The position numbers and the translations under genes were made by a program. Shown here piece after piece: positions 50,951-59,954 of a stretch of 64,000 nt of DNA; the first letter of the stretch is position 1, and every line of letters starts with the position of its first letter. Source of the stretch: JAPUME01 sp027294185. GTDB lineage: Bacteria > Acidobacteriota > Terriglobia > UBA7540 > JAPUME01. Under the pieces are notes generated by a model that did no database searches, was not told the origin of the DNA, and worked only from the letters and a program-made list of their open reading frames with translations. The stretch covers positions 2,108,001 through 2,172,000 of the forward strand of contig CAUVWZ020000002.1 in NCBI GenBank assembly GCA_963555835.3, in the 5' to 3' direction.

Positions 50951-51790
50951 ATGCATTCTTCCAAACAACAATTCCTTTCTGAAATCATCGCCGCCCGGCT
51001 TCGGTCGGTAGAGGAGACACGGGCGCGGGTTCCTCTGGGTCAGATTCAACAGGAGGCGGAAAAGCGGACCGAGAGGCGGGATTTTATCGGGCCACTCTCC
51101 GCGCGCGGCGTGAACATCATCGCCGAAATGAAGAAAGCCTCTCCCTCGAAGGGCGTTCTGCGGGAAGACTACCAACCGGAAGCAATTGCCCGTTCCTATG
51201 AGCAAGCCGGCGCGGCGGCGCTTTCCGTCCTGACCGAGGAGAGCTATTTTCAAGGTTCGCTCGATCACCTTCGCATGGCGCGGGCCGCAACCGAGCTACC
51301 CGTGCTGCGCAAAGACTTCATCCTCGACGGCTACCAGGTTTATGAGGCCATCGCTGCCGGAGCGGATGCCCTGCTGCTGATCGTGGCGGCCCTGGACCCC
51401 AGGAAACTGAACTATCTGACCCGCCTCTGTCGAAACCTGAAAATCGAGCCTTTGGTGGAGGTCCATTCGGAAGACGAACTGGAAACGGCGCTCCAAGCCG
51501 AGGCGATGCTCATCGGGGTCAACAATCGCCATCTCAAGACATTTGAGGTATCCCTGGCAACCTCGCTTCGCCTGATTGACCGGATCCCGCGCGACTGTGT
51601 GGCGGTGAGCGAAAGCGGTATCTCGAGCGGGTTGGAGGTGGCCCGTATGAAAGAGGCGGGCTTCAGCGCCGTTTTGGTGGGAGAACAGTTCATGAGGGCG
51701 CCCGACCCGGGCCGGGAACTTGAAGCCATGCTGGCCGGCGCCCATGAGGAGTCGGTTCGACCCCAGGGTCGGGCCGCGACGGAAAAATAA
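50951..51790 (+). CDS. trpC: Indole-3-glycerol-phosphate synthase
   Basis: A 279-residue (beta/alpha)8 enzyme closing the indole ring in tryptophan synthesis. IIAEMKKASPSKGVL carries the catalytic Lys and Ser, then AALSVLTEESYFQGSLDHL, PVLRKDFILDGYQVYEA (catalytic Lys), LIGVNNRHLKTFEV and AVSESGISSG. ATG 50951 begins the aromatic amino acid operon; it is divergent from tcmP with a 109-base AT-richer gap that must hold its promoter. The C-terminal 20 residues after the barrel are Gln/Arg-rich. Confidence 0.96.
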   Translation: MHSSKQQFLSEIIAARLRSVEETRARVPLGQIQQEAEKRTERRDFIGPLSARGVNIIAEMKKASPSKGVLREDYQPEAIARSYEQAGAAALSVLTEESYFQGSLDHLRMARAATELPVLRKDFILDGYQVYEAIAAGADALLLIVAALDPRKLNYLTRLCRNLKIEPLVEVHSEDELETALQAEAMLIGVNNRHLKTFEVSLATSLRLIDRIPRDCVAVSESGISSGLEVARMKEAGFSAVLVGEQFMRAPDPGRELEAMLAGAHEESVRPQGRAATEK

Positions 51791-51856
51791 TCCGCATTTC
51801 GGTTTCCCAACCAGGATCAAGGGCCCACTCGCTATTCGAAACCATCGAGAATTACG

Positions 51857-52489
51857 ATGCAAACAAGGGTAAAAATCTGCGGTGTGACGACTTTGGAAGA
51901 CGCGCTGGCGGCGGTGGAGCTGGGCGCGGCGGCGGTGGGATTCAACTTCTATCCCCCCTCTCCGCGCTACATCGACCCCGCCCGTGCCGCCGAGATTATC
52001 CGTAACCTTCCCCCGCGAGTGGACCCCGTCGGCGTCTATGCCGACGAGGAGGATGCGGAGAAAGTCCTGGAGGTCGCCCGGCGCTCAGGCGTCCGCATGC
52101 TCCAGCTTCACGGCCCCCGCATCCCCCCGGCCGAGCCGCTCGGCAACTACCCCCTGATTCGAGCCTTCCCGGTGGGCTCGGGTTTTGATCTCCACCAGCT
52201 AAGCCGATATAATGCCTACGCCTTCTTGTTGGACGGCTTCGCTGAGAAAAAATTGGGTGGAACCGGACAGACATTTGACTGGTCTGTGGCGCGGGAGGCT
52301 GCGCGTTACGGCCGAATCTTTCTGGCCGGCGGGTTGACCCCGGAAAACGTTTCCGAGGCGATTCGCACGGCTCGTCCTTTTGGGGTGGACGTGGCGAGCG
52401 GCGTCGAAGCCTCGCCCGGCCAGAAGGACCGCAAGAAGATGGAGGCGTTTTTCGCCACTGTCAACGCTGCCGCAGCCGACGAAGAGTAG
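51857..52489 (+). CDS. trpF: Phosphoribosylanthranilate isomerase
   Basis: A 210-residue TIM-barrel enzyme performing the Amadori rearrangement of phosphoribosylanthranilate. VKICGVTTLEDALAA carries the catalytic Cys, then GFNFYPPSPRYI, VGVYADEE, LQLHGPR, FLLDGF (catalytic Asp) and FLAGGLTPENV with VDVASGVEASPGQKD for phosphate binding. It follows trpC after 66 bases and precedes trpB by about 50. As usual for the pathway it acts just before TrpC. Confidence 0.96.
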   Translation: MQTRVKICGVTTLEDALAAVELGAAAVGFNFYPPSPRYIDPARAAEIIRNLPPRVDPVGVYADEEDAEKVLEVARRSGVRMLQLHGPRIPPAEPLGNYPLIRAFPVGSGFDLHQLSRYNAYAFLLDGFAEKKLGGTGQTFDWSVAREAARYGRIFLAGGLTPENVSEAIRTARPFGVDVASGVEASPGQKDRKKMEAFFATVNAAAADEE

Positions 52490-52545
52490 TTTTCTTCCTT
52501 CGGCCCCGGGTTGCCCCCGCGTCGGGTAAAAAAGTGTCCGCGAAT

Positions 52546-53763
52546 ATGAAAACGACGACCTCAACCCAAACATCCATAATGAACTGGCCCGACGCACGAG
52601 GACGCTTCGGTGAGTTCGGGGGCTGCTATGTCCCTGAAACACTCATGCATCCGGTCGAGGAGTTGGCGCGTGCTTACAGCGAAGCGCGGGAAGACGCGGA
52701 ATTCCAAAGAGAACTCGCCCGCCTGCTCCGGGAGTTTGCCGGTCGGCCCACGCCACTTTTTTATGCGGAGCGGCTATCTCATCATTTGGGTGGGGCTCGC
52801 ATCTTCCTGAAACGCGAAGACCTCCTCCATACGGGCGCACATAAAATCAACAATTGCCTGGGCCAGGGGCTGCTGGTGCGGCGCATGGGCAAGCGGCGCG
52901 TCATTGCCGAAACCGGCGCCGGACAGCACGGGGTGGCCACCGCGACCGTGGCCGGCCTGCTTGGTCTTGAATGCGTCGTCTATATGGGTGTGGAGGATAT
53001 GGCCCGGCAGGAGCCGAATGTTTTCCGCATGCGGCTTTTGGGCACTGAGGTCGTCCCCGTCAAATCCGGCAGCCGCACCTTGAAGGACGCCATCAATGAA
53101 GCCATGCGCGACTGGGTGACGAACGTCCGAGACACTCACTACCTGCTCGGCTCCGTGCTGGGACCACACCCCTACCCGGTAATGGTGCGGGATTTCCAGC
53201 GCGTCATCGGACAGGAGAGCCGCGAACAAATTCTCAAGATTGCGGGGCGGCTGCCCGACTGCCTCATCGCCTGCGTGGGCGGGGGGAGCAACTCCATCGG
53301 CCTGTTTTACGATTTCATCCCCGACACCTCGGTCAAAATGATCGGCGTCGAGGCCGGAGGCCGGGGACCGGACCTCGGCCAGCACGCGGCGCGCTTTGAC
53401 GGTGGAAGTCCCGGGGTACTGCACGGGACTTATACCTACGTCCTACAGACGGGAGAGGGATTGATCGCCGAGACGCATTCGGTTTCGGCGGGGTTGGATT
53501 ATCCAGCCGTGGGCCCCGAACACGCGGCCCTTTACCGGCAGGGGCGCGCCGAATACCTCCATGCCTCAGACGACGAGGCCCTGGAGGCTGCGTCTCTCCT
53601 TTCGCGCCTGGAAGGCATTCTGCCGGCCCTTGAATCGGCGCACGCACTGGCGGAAGTGGTCAAGCGCGCTCCCCGCATGGGTCAGGAAGAAATCATCCTG
53701 GTCAATCTTTCCGGGCGCGGCGACAAGGACCTGGGAATATTTCAAAAGGCAGGGAAGCTTTGA
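52546..53763 (+). CDS. trpB: Tryptophan synthase beta subunit
   Basis: A 405-residue PLP enzyme condensing indole with serine. RGRFGEFGGCYVPETLM marks the N-terminus, REDLLHTGAHKINN contains the PLP lysine, ETGAGQHGVATATV, and GGGSNSIG binds the PLP phosphate. Start at ATG 52546; GTG 52534 and ATG 52579 are alternatives, none with a strong ribosome-binding site. The stop overlaps the TTG start of trpA, giving tight coupling as is usual for the alpha2-beta2 complex. It is TrpB1-type, since the COMM region is normal and TrpA is adjacent. Confidence 0.96.
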   Translation: MKTTTSTQTSIMNWPDARGRFGEFGGCYVPETLMHPVEELARAYSEAREDAEFQRELARLLREFAGRPTPLFYAERLSHHLGGARIFLKREDLLHTGAHKINNCLGQGLLVRRMGKRRVIAETGAGQHGVATATVAGLLGLECVVYMGVEDMARQEPNVFRMRLLGTEVVPVKSGSRTLKDAINEAMRDWVTNVRDTHYLLGSVLGPHPYPVMVRDFQRVIGQESREQILKIAGRLPDCLIACVGGGSNSIGLFYDFIPDTSVKMIGVEAGGRGPDLGQHAARFDGGSPGVLHGTYTYVLQTGEGLIAETHSVSAGLDYPAVGPEHAALYRQGRAEYLHASDDEALEAASLLSRLEGILPALESAHALAEVVKRAPRMGQEEIILVNLSGRGDKDLGIFQKAGKL

Positions 53764-54578
53764 GCTCAACCACGACCGCCGACTCACGCACCCGGACGCG
53801 CATTGGGGAAAAGTTTCGCGACCTCGCAAAACGCGACGCCCGTGGACTGGTCATCTACCTGACCGCCGGAGACCCGAACCTCGAAGCCACCCGAGAGCTG
53901 CTCCCCGCCCTTGAACGAGCGGGGGCGGACGTGATCGAATTGGGTATTCCCTTCTCAGACCCCCTTGCCGACGGACCGGTGATCCAGCGGGCCTCCGAAC
54001 GTGCCTTGAAGGCGGGGGCCACGCTGCCCAAGATTCTGGCCGCCTTGCCCGGGTGGCGACGCCGAACCGAGGTGCCGCTGGTGCTTTTCAGCTACTACAA
54101 CCCGATTCTTCAATACGGGTTGAAGGAATTCGCCGCCGATGCCCGTAAAGCCGGAGCCGACGGTGTGCTGGCCGTGGACCTGACCCCGGAAGAGGCGGGA
54201 GCCTATGTCGAGAGGATGAGGGAAGCAAACCTGGATACCATTTTTCTGGCCTCGCCCACCTCCACTGACGAGCGCCTGCGCAAGATTGCGGAGCATTCCA
54301 CGGGATTTCTCTACCTGGTCTCGCGGATGGGAGTGACGGGCGAACGGAAAGATCTTTCCCGTGAGCTGCCGGCCTTGGTCAATCGCGTCAAAGCCGCCAG
54401 CCGATTGCCGCTGGCGGTGGGATTCGGTATCTCCACCGCCGAGCAGGTGCGCGCCGTGCAGCGGCACGCCGAAGCCGCCGTCGTGGGCAGCGCCGTGGTA
54501 CGCTACATCGAGCAGAACTATTCCCGCCAGGGCGCGGAAGGAGTTGAGGAATTCGTTCATCGACTGAAGGGCAACTAA
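53760..54578 (+). CDS. trpA: Tryptophan synthase alpha subunit
   Basis: A 272-residue TIM-barrel lyase that releases indole from indole-3-glycerol phosphate. VIYLTAGDPNLEAT, VIELGIPFSDPLADGPVIQ with the catalytic Glu and Asp region, VPLVLFSYYNPILQYG, GVLAVDLTPEEA and PLAVGFGISTAEQV are all present. It starts at TTG 53760, overlapping the trpB stop codon (TTGA). A rare start with overlap usually sets expression by re-initiation. Confidence 0.96.
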   Translation: MSSTTTADSRTRTRIGEKFRDLAKRDARGLVIYLTAGDPNLEATRELLPALERAGADVIELGIPFSDPLADGPVIQRASERALKAGATLPKILAALPGWRRRTEVPLVLFSYYNPILQYGLKEFAADARKAGADGVLAVDLTPEEAGAYVERMREANLDTIFLASPTSTDERLRKIAEHSTGFLYLVSRMGVTGERKDLSRELPALVNRVKAASRLPLAVGFGISTAEQVRAVQRHAEAAVVGSAVVRYIEQNYSRQGAEGVEEFVHRLKGN

Positions 54579-54617
54579 GAAAGGGCAACTGAAATAGGAA
54601 ACAGGGAGCCTGCCGGA

Positions 54618-54932
54618 ATGAGCTCAGATTTTGATGGATGGCGCAGGAAAATCGATGACATCGATCGCCGACTGCTCGGGTTGCTCAACGAGCGTTCCCG
54701 TTGCGCGATCGAGATCGGACACATCAAGAAAAGCCGCAACCTGCCCGCCTGGTCGCCGGAGCGGGAAGCGGAAATTCTCAATCAGGTGGCGAAGGCCAAT
54801 CGCGGTCCGCTCGATAACGGCGCCATTCGGCGGCTGTTTGAAAGAATCATCGATGAGGCGCGGGCGGTGGAGCGGCACGCCATGGAAAACGAATCCAAAG
54901 AGAATCCGGGGTCAGGTAAGGGGTCCAGGTAA
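54618..54932 (+). CDS. aroQ: Chorismate mutase, AroQ type
   Basis: A 104-residue all-helical chorismate mutase making prephenate, the branch point to Phe and Tyr. WRRKIDDIDRRLLGLLNERS, EIGHIKKSRNLPAWSPERE and FERIIDEARAVE are the three helices of the AroQ fold with the catalytic Arg and Lys residues. Stand-alone here, with no prephenate dehydratase or DAHP synthase fused. It sits between trpA and the DAHP synthase gene (13 bases), so one transcript joins the Trp, Tyr and entry steps. Confidence 0.9.
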   Translation: MSSDFDGWRRKIDDIDRRLLGLLNERSRCAIEIGHIKKSRNLPAWSPEREAEILNQVAKANRGPLDNGAIRRLFERIIDEARAVERHAMENESKENPGSGKGSR

Positions 54933-54945
54933 GAGGTAAATCCGT

Positions 54946-55962
54946 ATGGTAGTGGTCATGGAAGAGAAAGCATCGGAAGCCCAGATCCAAAGCGTCATCA
55001 ACCGGCTGATGGGCATGGGCTTCGATATTCATCGCTCCACAGGCGTCCGGCATACCGTGTTGGGTGCGGTGGGGGCGAAGGTGGAATTCGATATGCGCGA
55101 TATCGAGCTGATCGAAGGTGTGGGCAAGGTCATGCGAATCAGCGCTCCCTACAAACTCGCCAGCCGCGAGTTCCGAGCGGAAAAAACGGTCGTGAAGCTC
55201 GGCGACGATATCGCCATCGGAAGCAACCAGGTGGTTGTCATGGCCGGGCCCTGCAGCGTGGAGAGCGAATCGCAGATCGACACCACTGCAGCTATTGTCG
55301 CCGAGGCAGGATCGAAGGTCCTTCGCGGCGGAGCCTTCAAGCCTCGATCTTCCCCTTACAGCTTTCAGGGAATGGGCGAAGAAGGCCTCAAAATCATGCG
55401 CAAGGCCGCCGATAAGTATCGACTGAAAGTGGTCACCGAGGTCATGGATGCGCGGCAGATTCCCATGATTCTCGATTATGCGGATATGCTGCAGGTGGGC
55501 GCGCGCAACATGCAGAATTTCGATCTACTGAAGGAACTGGGCCGCGTCTCAAAACCCATTCTCTTGAAGCGCGGCATCGCAGCCACGATTGAGGAGCTTT
55601 TGCTTTCCGCCGAGTACATATTGGCCGGGGGAAATTATCAAGTCGTGCTCTGCGAGCGCGGCATTCGCACCTTTGAAAACTACACGCGCAACACCCTGGA
55701 TGTCTCGGCCATCCCCGTAATCCAGAAATTGTCGCACTTGCCGATCGTGGCGGACCCTTCGCACGGCACGGGTCGCCGCGACAAGGTGGGGCCCATGGCG
55801 CGCGCGTCGGTGGCGGCGGGTGCGGACGGGTTGCTCATCGAAGTGCACCCGGACCCCACTCGCGCCTTGAGCGACGGGGCCCAGACGCTCTTTCCCGATC
55901 AGTTCAAACAACTGATGAAAGAGCTGCACATGATCGCCCCTGCCGTAGAACGCACCCTGTAA
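54946..55962 (+). CDS. aroF: 3-deoxy-7-phosphoheptulonate synthase, type I-beta with ferredoxin-like regulatory domain
   Basis: A 338-residue enzyme condensing PEP with erythrose-4-phosphate, the first shikimate step. An N-terminal ferredoxin-like domain (about 1-65: MVVVMEEKASEAQIQSVINR) like that of Thermotoga DAHP synthase precedes the barrel with VVMAGPCSVESESQI, GAFKPRSSPYSFQG, GARNMQNFDLLKELG, LLKRGI and VADPSHGTGRRDKV. That N-terminal domain confers feedback inhibition by aromatic amino acids in known members, so regulation by Tyr or Phe is expected. Its location next to chorismate mutase and tyrA agrees. Confidence 0.94.
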   Translation: MVVVMEEKASEAQIQSVINRLMGMGFDIHRSTGVRHTVLGAVGAKVEFDMRDIELIEGVGKVMRISAPYKLASREFRAEKTVVKLGDDIAIGSNQVVVMAGPCSVESESQIDTTAAIVAEAGSKVLRGGAFKPRSSPYSFQGMGEEGLKIMRKAADKYRLKVVTEVMDARQIPMILDYADMLQVGARNMQNFDLLKELGRVSKPILLKRGIAATIEELLLSAEYILAGGNYQVVLCERGIRTFENYTRNTLDVSAIPVIQKLSHLPIVADPSHGTGRRDKVGPMARASVAAGADGLLIEVHPDPTRALSDGAQTLFPDQFKQLMKELHMIAPAVERTL

Positions 55963-56010
55963 GATTCGTAATACGGTTTCCGCCCTTTTCCGAAGACCTT
56001 TTTGGGAAAG

Positions 56011-56904
56011 ATGAAGATAAGGACTTACCCTGTGTTCCGACACATCTCAATTATCGGAGTAGGATTGGTCGGCGGCTCGCTGGGTCTTGCCCTCAAACGT
56101 GCCGGCTTCGCGGGGCGCATCGTAGGCTGCGACAGGAAAGAGGTCCTCGAAGGCGCGCGCAAACTGGGAGCCATTGACGAAGGCCTGCCTGATCTGAGCC
56201 AGGCGCTGGCCGGAGCCGACCTGGTCATTCTGGCTGCGCCGGTCTGCGTCATCGTCGACCTGCTCTACAAGATGAAAGATGCGGTGAGCCCCTCGGCCCT
56301 GGTGACCGATGTGGGAAGCACCAAAGGAGTCATCTGCAACCGCGCACGGGAGGCCCTACCGGACGGCCCCCTCTTTCTCGGTGGTCACCCCCTGGCCGGA
56401 AGCGAGCAGTCCGGATTCGAGCACGCCGACGCGGCCCTGTTCGACGGCACTCACTACCTGCTGACGCCCCATTCCCCCGATGACCTGTCCGATGCCCGCG
56501 TGAAGGCCTTCTCGGAACTGATTCACAAGATCGGGGCCATGCCCTTCGTGACCGATTCCCGTACGCATGACCGCGCCATGGCCCTGTTGAGCCACCTGCC
56601 CCAGTTGCTCTCCACGGGCCTCGCCGGCCTGGTCTCGGAACGCAGCGAGGGAGACTTTCTGCCGCTTGAGATGGCCGCCGCGGGGTTTCGCGACATGACG
56701 CGACTGGCCGAGAGTCCCTATTCGGTCTGGCGCGATATCTGCCTGACCAACACGGAAAATCTCCGCGACGTGTTGGATCTTATGATTCACAAACTGGAGT
56801 CGTTGAAGCAAAACCTGAGCGCCCGTGAACTGGAGCGGGATTTTGGCGTCGCCCGGGGTCTCAGGAATAAGCTCAACCGCTCCCAGCCTGCCGGAGACAA
56901 CTGA
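56011..56904 (+). CDS. tyrA: Prephenate dehydrogenase
   Basis: A 297-residue NAD(P)-dependent enzyme converting prephenate to 4-hydroxyphenylpyruvate for tyrosine. ISIIGVGLVGGSLGLALKRAG is the dinucleotide loop (first 20 residues of it near 10-30), TDVGSTKGVIC, GGHPLAGSEQSGFEHA with the catalytic His and SHLPQLLSTGLA are typical. ATG 56011 is preferred; TTG 56002 is an alternative. No ACT domain follows. It ends 13 bases before the sulfatase gene, whose ribosome-binding site overlaps the tyrA stop region, so the next genes may be read through. Confidence 0.94.
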   Translation: MKIRTYPVFRHISIIGVGLVGGSLGLALKRAGFAGRIVGCDRKEVLEGARKLGAIDEGLPDLSQALAGADLVILAAPVCVIVDLLYKMKDAVSPSALVTDVGSTKGVICNRAREALPDGPLFLGGHPLAGSEQSGFEHADAALFDGTHYLLTPHSPDDLSDARVKAFSELIHKIGAMPFVTDSRTHDRAMALLSHLPQLLSTGLAGLVSERSEGDFLPLEMAAAGFRDMTRLAESPYSVWRDICLTNTENLRDVLDLMIHKLESLKQNLSARELERDFGVARGLRNKLNRSQPAGDN

Positions 56905-56917
56905 AAGGAGAACAGGG

Positions 56918-58390
56918 ATGGGTTCCAATCGAACCGATTTTCAGGGGAGACGGTCCTCAGGGAGTCGCTTTTGCATGCTGCTGGTTTTTCTCTGCGGGAT
57001 GGCTGTCTCGACCGCCTTTGCCCAGCAAGAGGCGACGAACGTCGTCTTCATCATGACCGATGATCAGGGTATCTGGTCGCTCGGCTGCTATGGCAACCCC
57101 GAAATTCGGACGCCTAACCTCGACCGCCTGGCCGCCGCAGGAGCCCGTTTCACTCGCGCCTTCGCCACCAGCCCGGTCTGCTCGCCGAGCCGCGCCACCT
57201 TTCTTACCGGCCGTATCCCCTCGCAGCATGGCATCCACGAATGGATCCGCGAGGAAAACATGGGGCCGCAGGCGGCCTCACTCATCGAAAAGGAAGAGAC
57301 GTTTTCTGAAATCCTCGCGCAGAACGGCTACACGCTGGGCATCACCGGCAAATGGCATTTGGGCGACAGCCTCCGGCCACAGAAGGGCTTCACCTTCTGG
57401 TCGGTCATGCCGCGTGGGTCGGGCCGTTACAACAATGCCCCCCTGATCCGCAACGGGAAGGTGGAAGAGGTCCCCGGTTATATCACCCAGGTCATCACCG
57501 ACCGCGCTCTCGAATTCGTGAACGAAAACTGGCGGCGCCCCTTCTTTCTGTGGGTGAACTACAGCGCCCCGCACGGACCCTGGAGCGGGCACCCGGAACG
57601 TCTCGTCGACCTTTATCGGAACATCCCCTTCAACTCCATACCCAAGGAGGACCTTCACCCCTGGGCCATTCAGAACGCGGCCCGCCACATCGGCAACAAG
57701 GAATCGCTGGCGCAATACTTCGCCTCCGTCACGGGGATCGATGAAGGCGTCGGCAGGATTGTCAGCATGATCAACCGGGTGGGTATCACGGATCGCACGC
57801 TGATCATTTTCGTAAGCGATCAGGGCTTTATGGTCGGTCACCACGGTTTGTGGGGCAAGGGAAACGCGTCACAACCCAAGAATATGTACGATCTCTCGTT
57901 CCAAATCCCCCTGATCTTCTCTCACCCCGGGAAGATCGCTCCCGGACAGGTGATCGATCAAATGGTCAGCGGCTACGACTTCTTCCCCACGCTGCTCGAC
58001 TACCTCGGCATCCGCCACCGGGGACGAAACCTGCCGGGCCGGAGCTACGCTCCCTTCCTTCGAGGGGAATTGATTCCCTGGGAGAACGTCGTGTACGGCG
58101 AGTATGGGCTGGCACGGATGGTTCGCACCGAAGATTGGAAGTACGTCGCCCGTTACCCGAATGGTCCTAATGAGCTCTACGACGTGAGAAAAGACCCGGG
58201 GGAGCGCGAAAACCTGGCGGGGCAGCCCCACATGAGGGGAACTTTCGAAGGGTTCCACGAGCAGCTCGAAACCTGGTTCAAACGTTTCGTCGACCCGACC
58301 AAGGACCCGGTGCGCCTCTCCCGCGATCCGACCATTCTCTATCGGCGGGAGAAACCCTTCAGCTATCCGGAACTTCTTAAAGAAGAGTAG
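56918..58390 (+). CDS. Exported type I sulfatase
   Basis: A 490-residue formylglycine sulfatase that hydrolyses sulfate esters outside the cytoplasm. A signal peptide (FCMLLVFLCGMAVSTAFA, about 18-35) is followed by NVVFIMTDDQG (metal Asp-Asp), TSPVCSPSRATFLTG, where CSPSR is the CxPxR motif modified to formylglycine, GKWHLGD, and FVSDQGFMVGHHGLWGKG with the late metal residues. ATG 56918 is set by AAAGGAG eight bases upstream. A formylglycine-generating enzyme is not in the window. It opens the glycan-degradation set, apparently co-transcribed with tyrA. Confidence 0.93.
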   Translation: MGSNRTDFQGRRSSGSRFCMLLVFLCGMAVSTAFAQQEATNVVFIMTDDQGIWSLGCYGNPEIRTPNLDRLAAAGARFTRAFATSPVCSPSRATFLTGRIPSQHGIHEWIREENMGPQAASLIEKEETFSEILAQNGYTLGITGKWHLGDSLRPQKGFTFWSVMPRGSGRYNNAPLIRNGKVEEVPGYITQVITDRALEFVNENWRRPFFLWVNYSAPHGPWSGHPERLVDLYRNIPFNSIPKEDLHPWAIQNAARHIGNKESLAQYFASVTGIDEGVGRIVSMINRVGITDRTLIIFVSDQGFMVGHHGLWGKGNASQPKNMYDLSFQIPLIFSHPGKIAPGQVIDQMVSGYDFFPTLLDYLGIRHRGRNLPGRSYAPFLRGELIPWENVVYGEYGLARMVRTEDWKYVARYPNGPNELYDVRKDPGERENLAGQPHMRGTFEGFHEQLETWFKRFVDPTKDPVRLSRDPTILYRREKPFSYPELLKEE

Positions 58391-58439
58391 GTTTTTGGGG
58401 AGCCTCAATTGCTCCAACTCCCCCCGAGAGGAGATCCCC

Positions 58440-59279
58440 ATGTACATCGCCTTGAACGGAACGCTTACCGCCGGAGCGAATCTCTCGTGGGAGGAGTTCG
58501 CGCGGCTGGCGGCAAGCGCGGGCTTCGGGGGTGTGGATGTCATCCTCGGCGAGGCCATGCAGAGGGAGCCGGCAGAGACCAGGAAACTCCTGGCCGAATT
58601 GAAACTTAAACCCTCTGTCGTAGGCTTGCCGGTCAACTTCCGCGAGGACGATGGAAAATTTCGAGAGGACCTGAAAAAACTGCCCGCTGCGGCCCGATTT
58701 GCAGCGGCCATCGGCTGTCCACGCTTCGGGACCTGGCTGCTTCCCGCCTATGACCTGCCGCAGCCCGAAATGACACGCATCTATCGCGAACGGCTGGGGG
58801 CCTGTGGGGAGGTGCTGCGGGGTCAGGGGATTCGACTGGCCCTGGAGTTCGTCAGCCCCTGGCACCTGCGAACATCGAAAGCCTATCTGTGGAAGTATCG
58901 AATGGATGAGATGCTGGAGTTCGCCGTCGAATGCGGGCCGAACGTTGGCGTCCTGCTCGATTCCTGGCACTGGCACCATGCCCAGGGCACGGTTCAGAAT
59001 ATCCTCGATGCAGGCCGGGAAAAGATCGTCCACGTGCAGACGGCCGATGCTCCTGACCTGCCTCCTGAGAAAATCCAGGACTTCGAGCGGCTCATGCCGG
59101 GCGAGGGCACGATCGACCTCGACGGCTTCTTCGGCGCGCTCAAGAAGATCGGCTACGCGGACGGGGTAAGCCCTGAGGTCTTCGGGCGCGGCTTGAGGGA
59201 GATGAGCGCCGAGGACGGGGCAGCCCTGGGACTCGATTGGACCCGCCGCACGATGCGCCACGCGGGCATCGAAATCTGA
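58440..59279 (+). CDS. Sugar phosphate isomerase/epimerase-like TIM-barrel protein
   Basis: A 279-residue protein of the xylose isomerase-like/AP-endonuclease-2 TIM-barrel superfamily. Segments AASAGFGGVDVILGEA, LALEFVSPWHL with metal Glu, VGVLLDSWHWHHAQGTV with Asp/His ligands, VHVQTADAP and SPEVFGRGL follow the family order. No signal peptide, so it is cytoplasmic and probably isomerises or epimerises a sugar from the glycan handled by its neighbours. ATG 58440 follows AGAGGAGA; the longer frame to 58395 lacks support. It is 49 bases after the sulfatase. Confidence 0.85.
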   Translation: MYIALNGTLTAGANLSWEEFARLAASAGFGGVDVILGEAMQREPAETRKLLAELKLKPSVVGLPVNFREDDGKFREDLKKLPAAARFAAAIGCPRFGTWLLPAYDLPQPEMTRIYRERLGACGEVLRGQGIRLALEFVSPWHLRTSKAYLWKYRMDEMLEFAVECGPNVGVLLDSWHWHHAQGTVQNILDAGREKIVHVQTADAPDLPPEKIQDFERLMPGEGTIDLDGFFGALKKIGYADGVSPEVFGRGLREMSAEDGAALGLDWTRRTMRHAGIEI

Positions 59280-59319
59280 AGCTGAGTGAAACAGGCTCCG
59301 TCGCAGGGCCGCCAGGGAG

Positions 59320-59889
59320 GTGACCGAATTGCCGAAATCCCGCCGGAGAAAGGATCGACTGGACCGCAGAAAATTCCTGGAAATCGCTTCCACGAGCGCC
59401 CTCGGCGCCGGGCTGGGCTCGCTCGATTCCAAAGCCCAAACCACCGCCCGGGTGACCCCGCAACTCATCGACAACTTCAATCGCACCGATAGCGCCTACC
59501 ATGGCGACGCTTGGGAGACGCTGACTCCCGGCCATTGGCGCATTCAGTGGCGCGCGCTCCGGCGGGACATGGCGAATTGCCCCGACCCGCCCTACGGAAT
59601 GCTGTGGCATCGGGCCTGGAAACTTACGGGCGACTATCGCATCGAGGCTGACATTACGGTTCGCGGGCTGGGCGCGGGCGATGGGCATGAGCTGTTCGGA
59701 ATCTGCTTCGGCGGCAAGAGCCTCTATGAGGGATGGCACGGCGGCGGCGACCCGGGCCAGGCCGCCTGGTATGCAGCCTGGAGAGGCGATGGGAGCTTCG
59801 GGGTCTATGACCACAGCTCTGAGGTTCCCGACCGCTGGGAGCCGAGCGCGCCGGCCTGCTGCTTCGACCCGGTGCCCGAGTCACACTGA
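59320..59889 (+). CDS. Tat-exported protein, N-terminal part cut by a frameshift
   Basis: A 189-residue frame with a twin-arginine signal (DRRKFLEIASTSALGAGLG, about 15-33) and a beta-sandwich-like domain (LIDNFNRTDSAYHGDAWETL, LTGDYRIEADITVRGLG, GGKSLYEGWHGG). It ends in a stop at 59887-59889, while the next frame continues the same fold from 59823 as RVTLTVTVSEGKTD. A single missing base (or -1 shift) between about 59830 and 59885 would join this part to the PhoD-like frame at 59955-61910. GTG 59320 opens it; TTG 59329, eight bases after AGGGAGG, is the better start. Confidence 0.7.
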   Translation: MTELPKSRRRKDRLDRRKFLEIASTSALGAGLGSLDSKAQTTARVTPQLIDNFNRTDSAYHGDAWETLTPGHWRIQWRALRRDMANCPDPPYGMLWHRAWKLTGDYRIEADITVRGLGAGDGHELFGICFGGKSLYEGWHGGGDPGQAAWYAAWRGDGSFGVYDHSSEVPDRWEPSAPACCFDPVPESH

Positions 59890-59954
59890 CCGTAACGGTT
59901 TCCGAGGGGAAAACCGACGCTCGTGCCAACCTGACGGTTCAGGTTCAAGGCGCG

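Noticed and set aside
59830..59889. Programmed -1 ribosomal frameshift in the PhoD-like gene
   Set aside because: No X-XXY-YYZ heptamer or evident downstream pseudoknot; a base deletion or sequence error explains it more simply.
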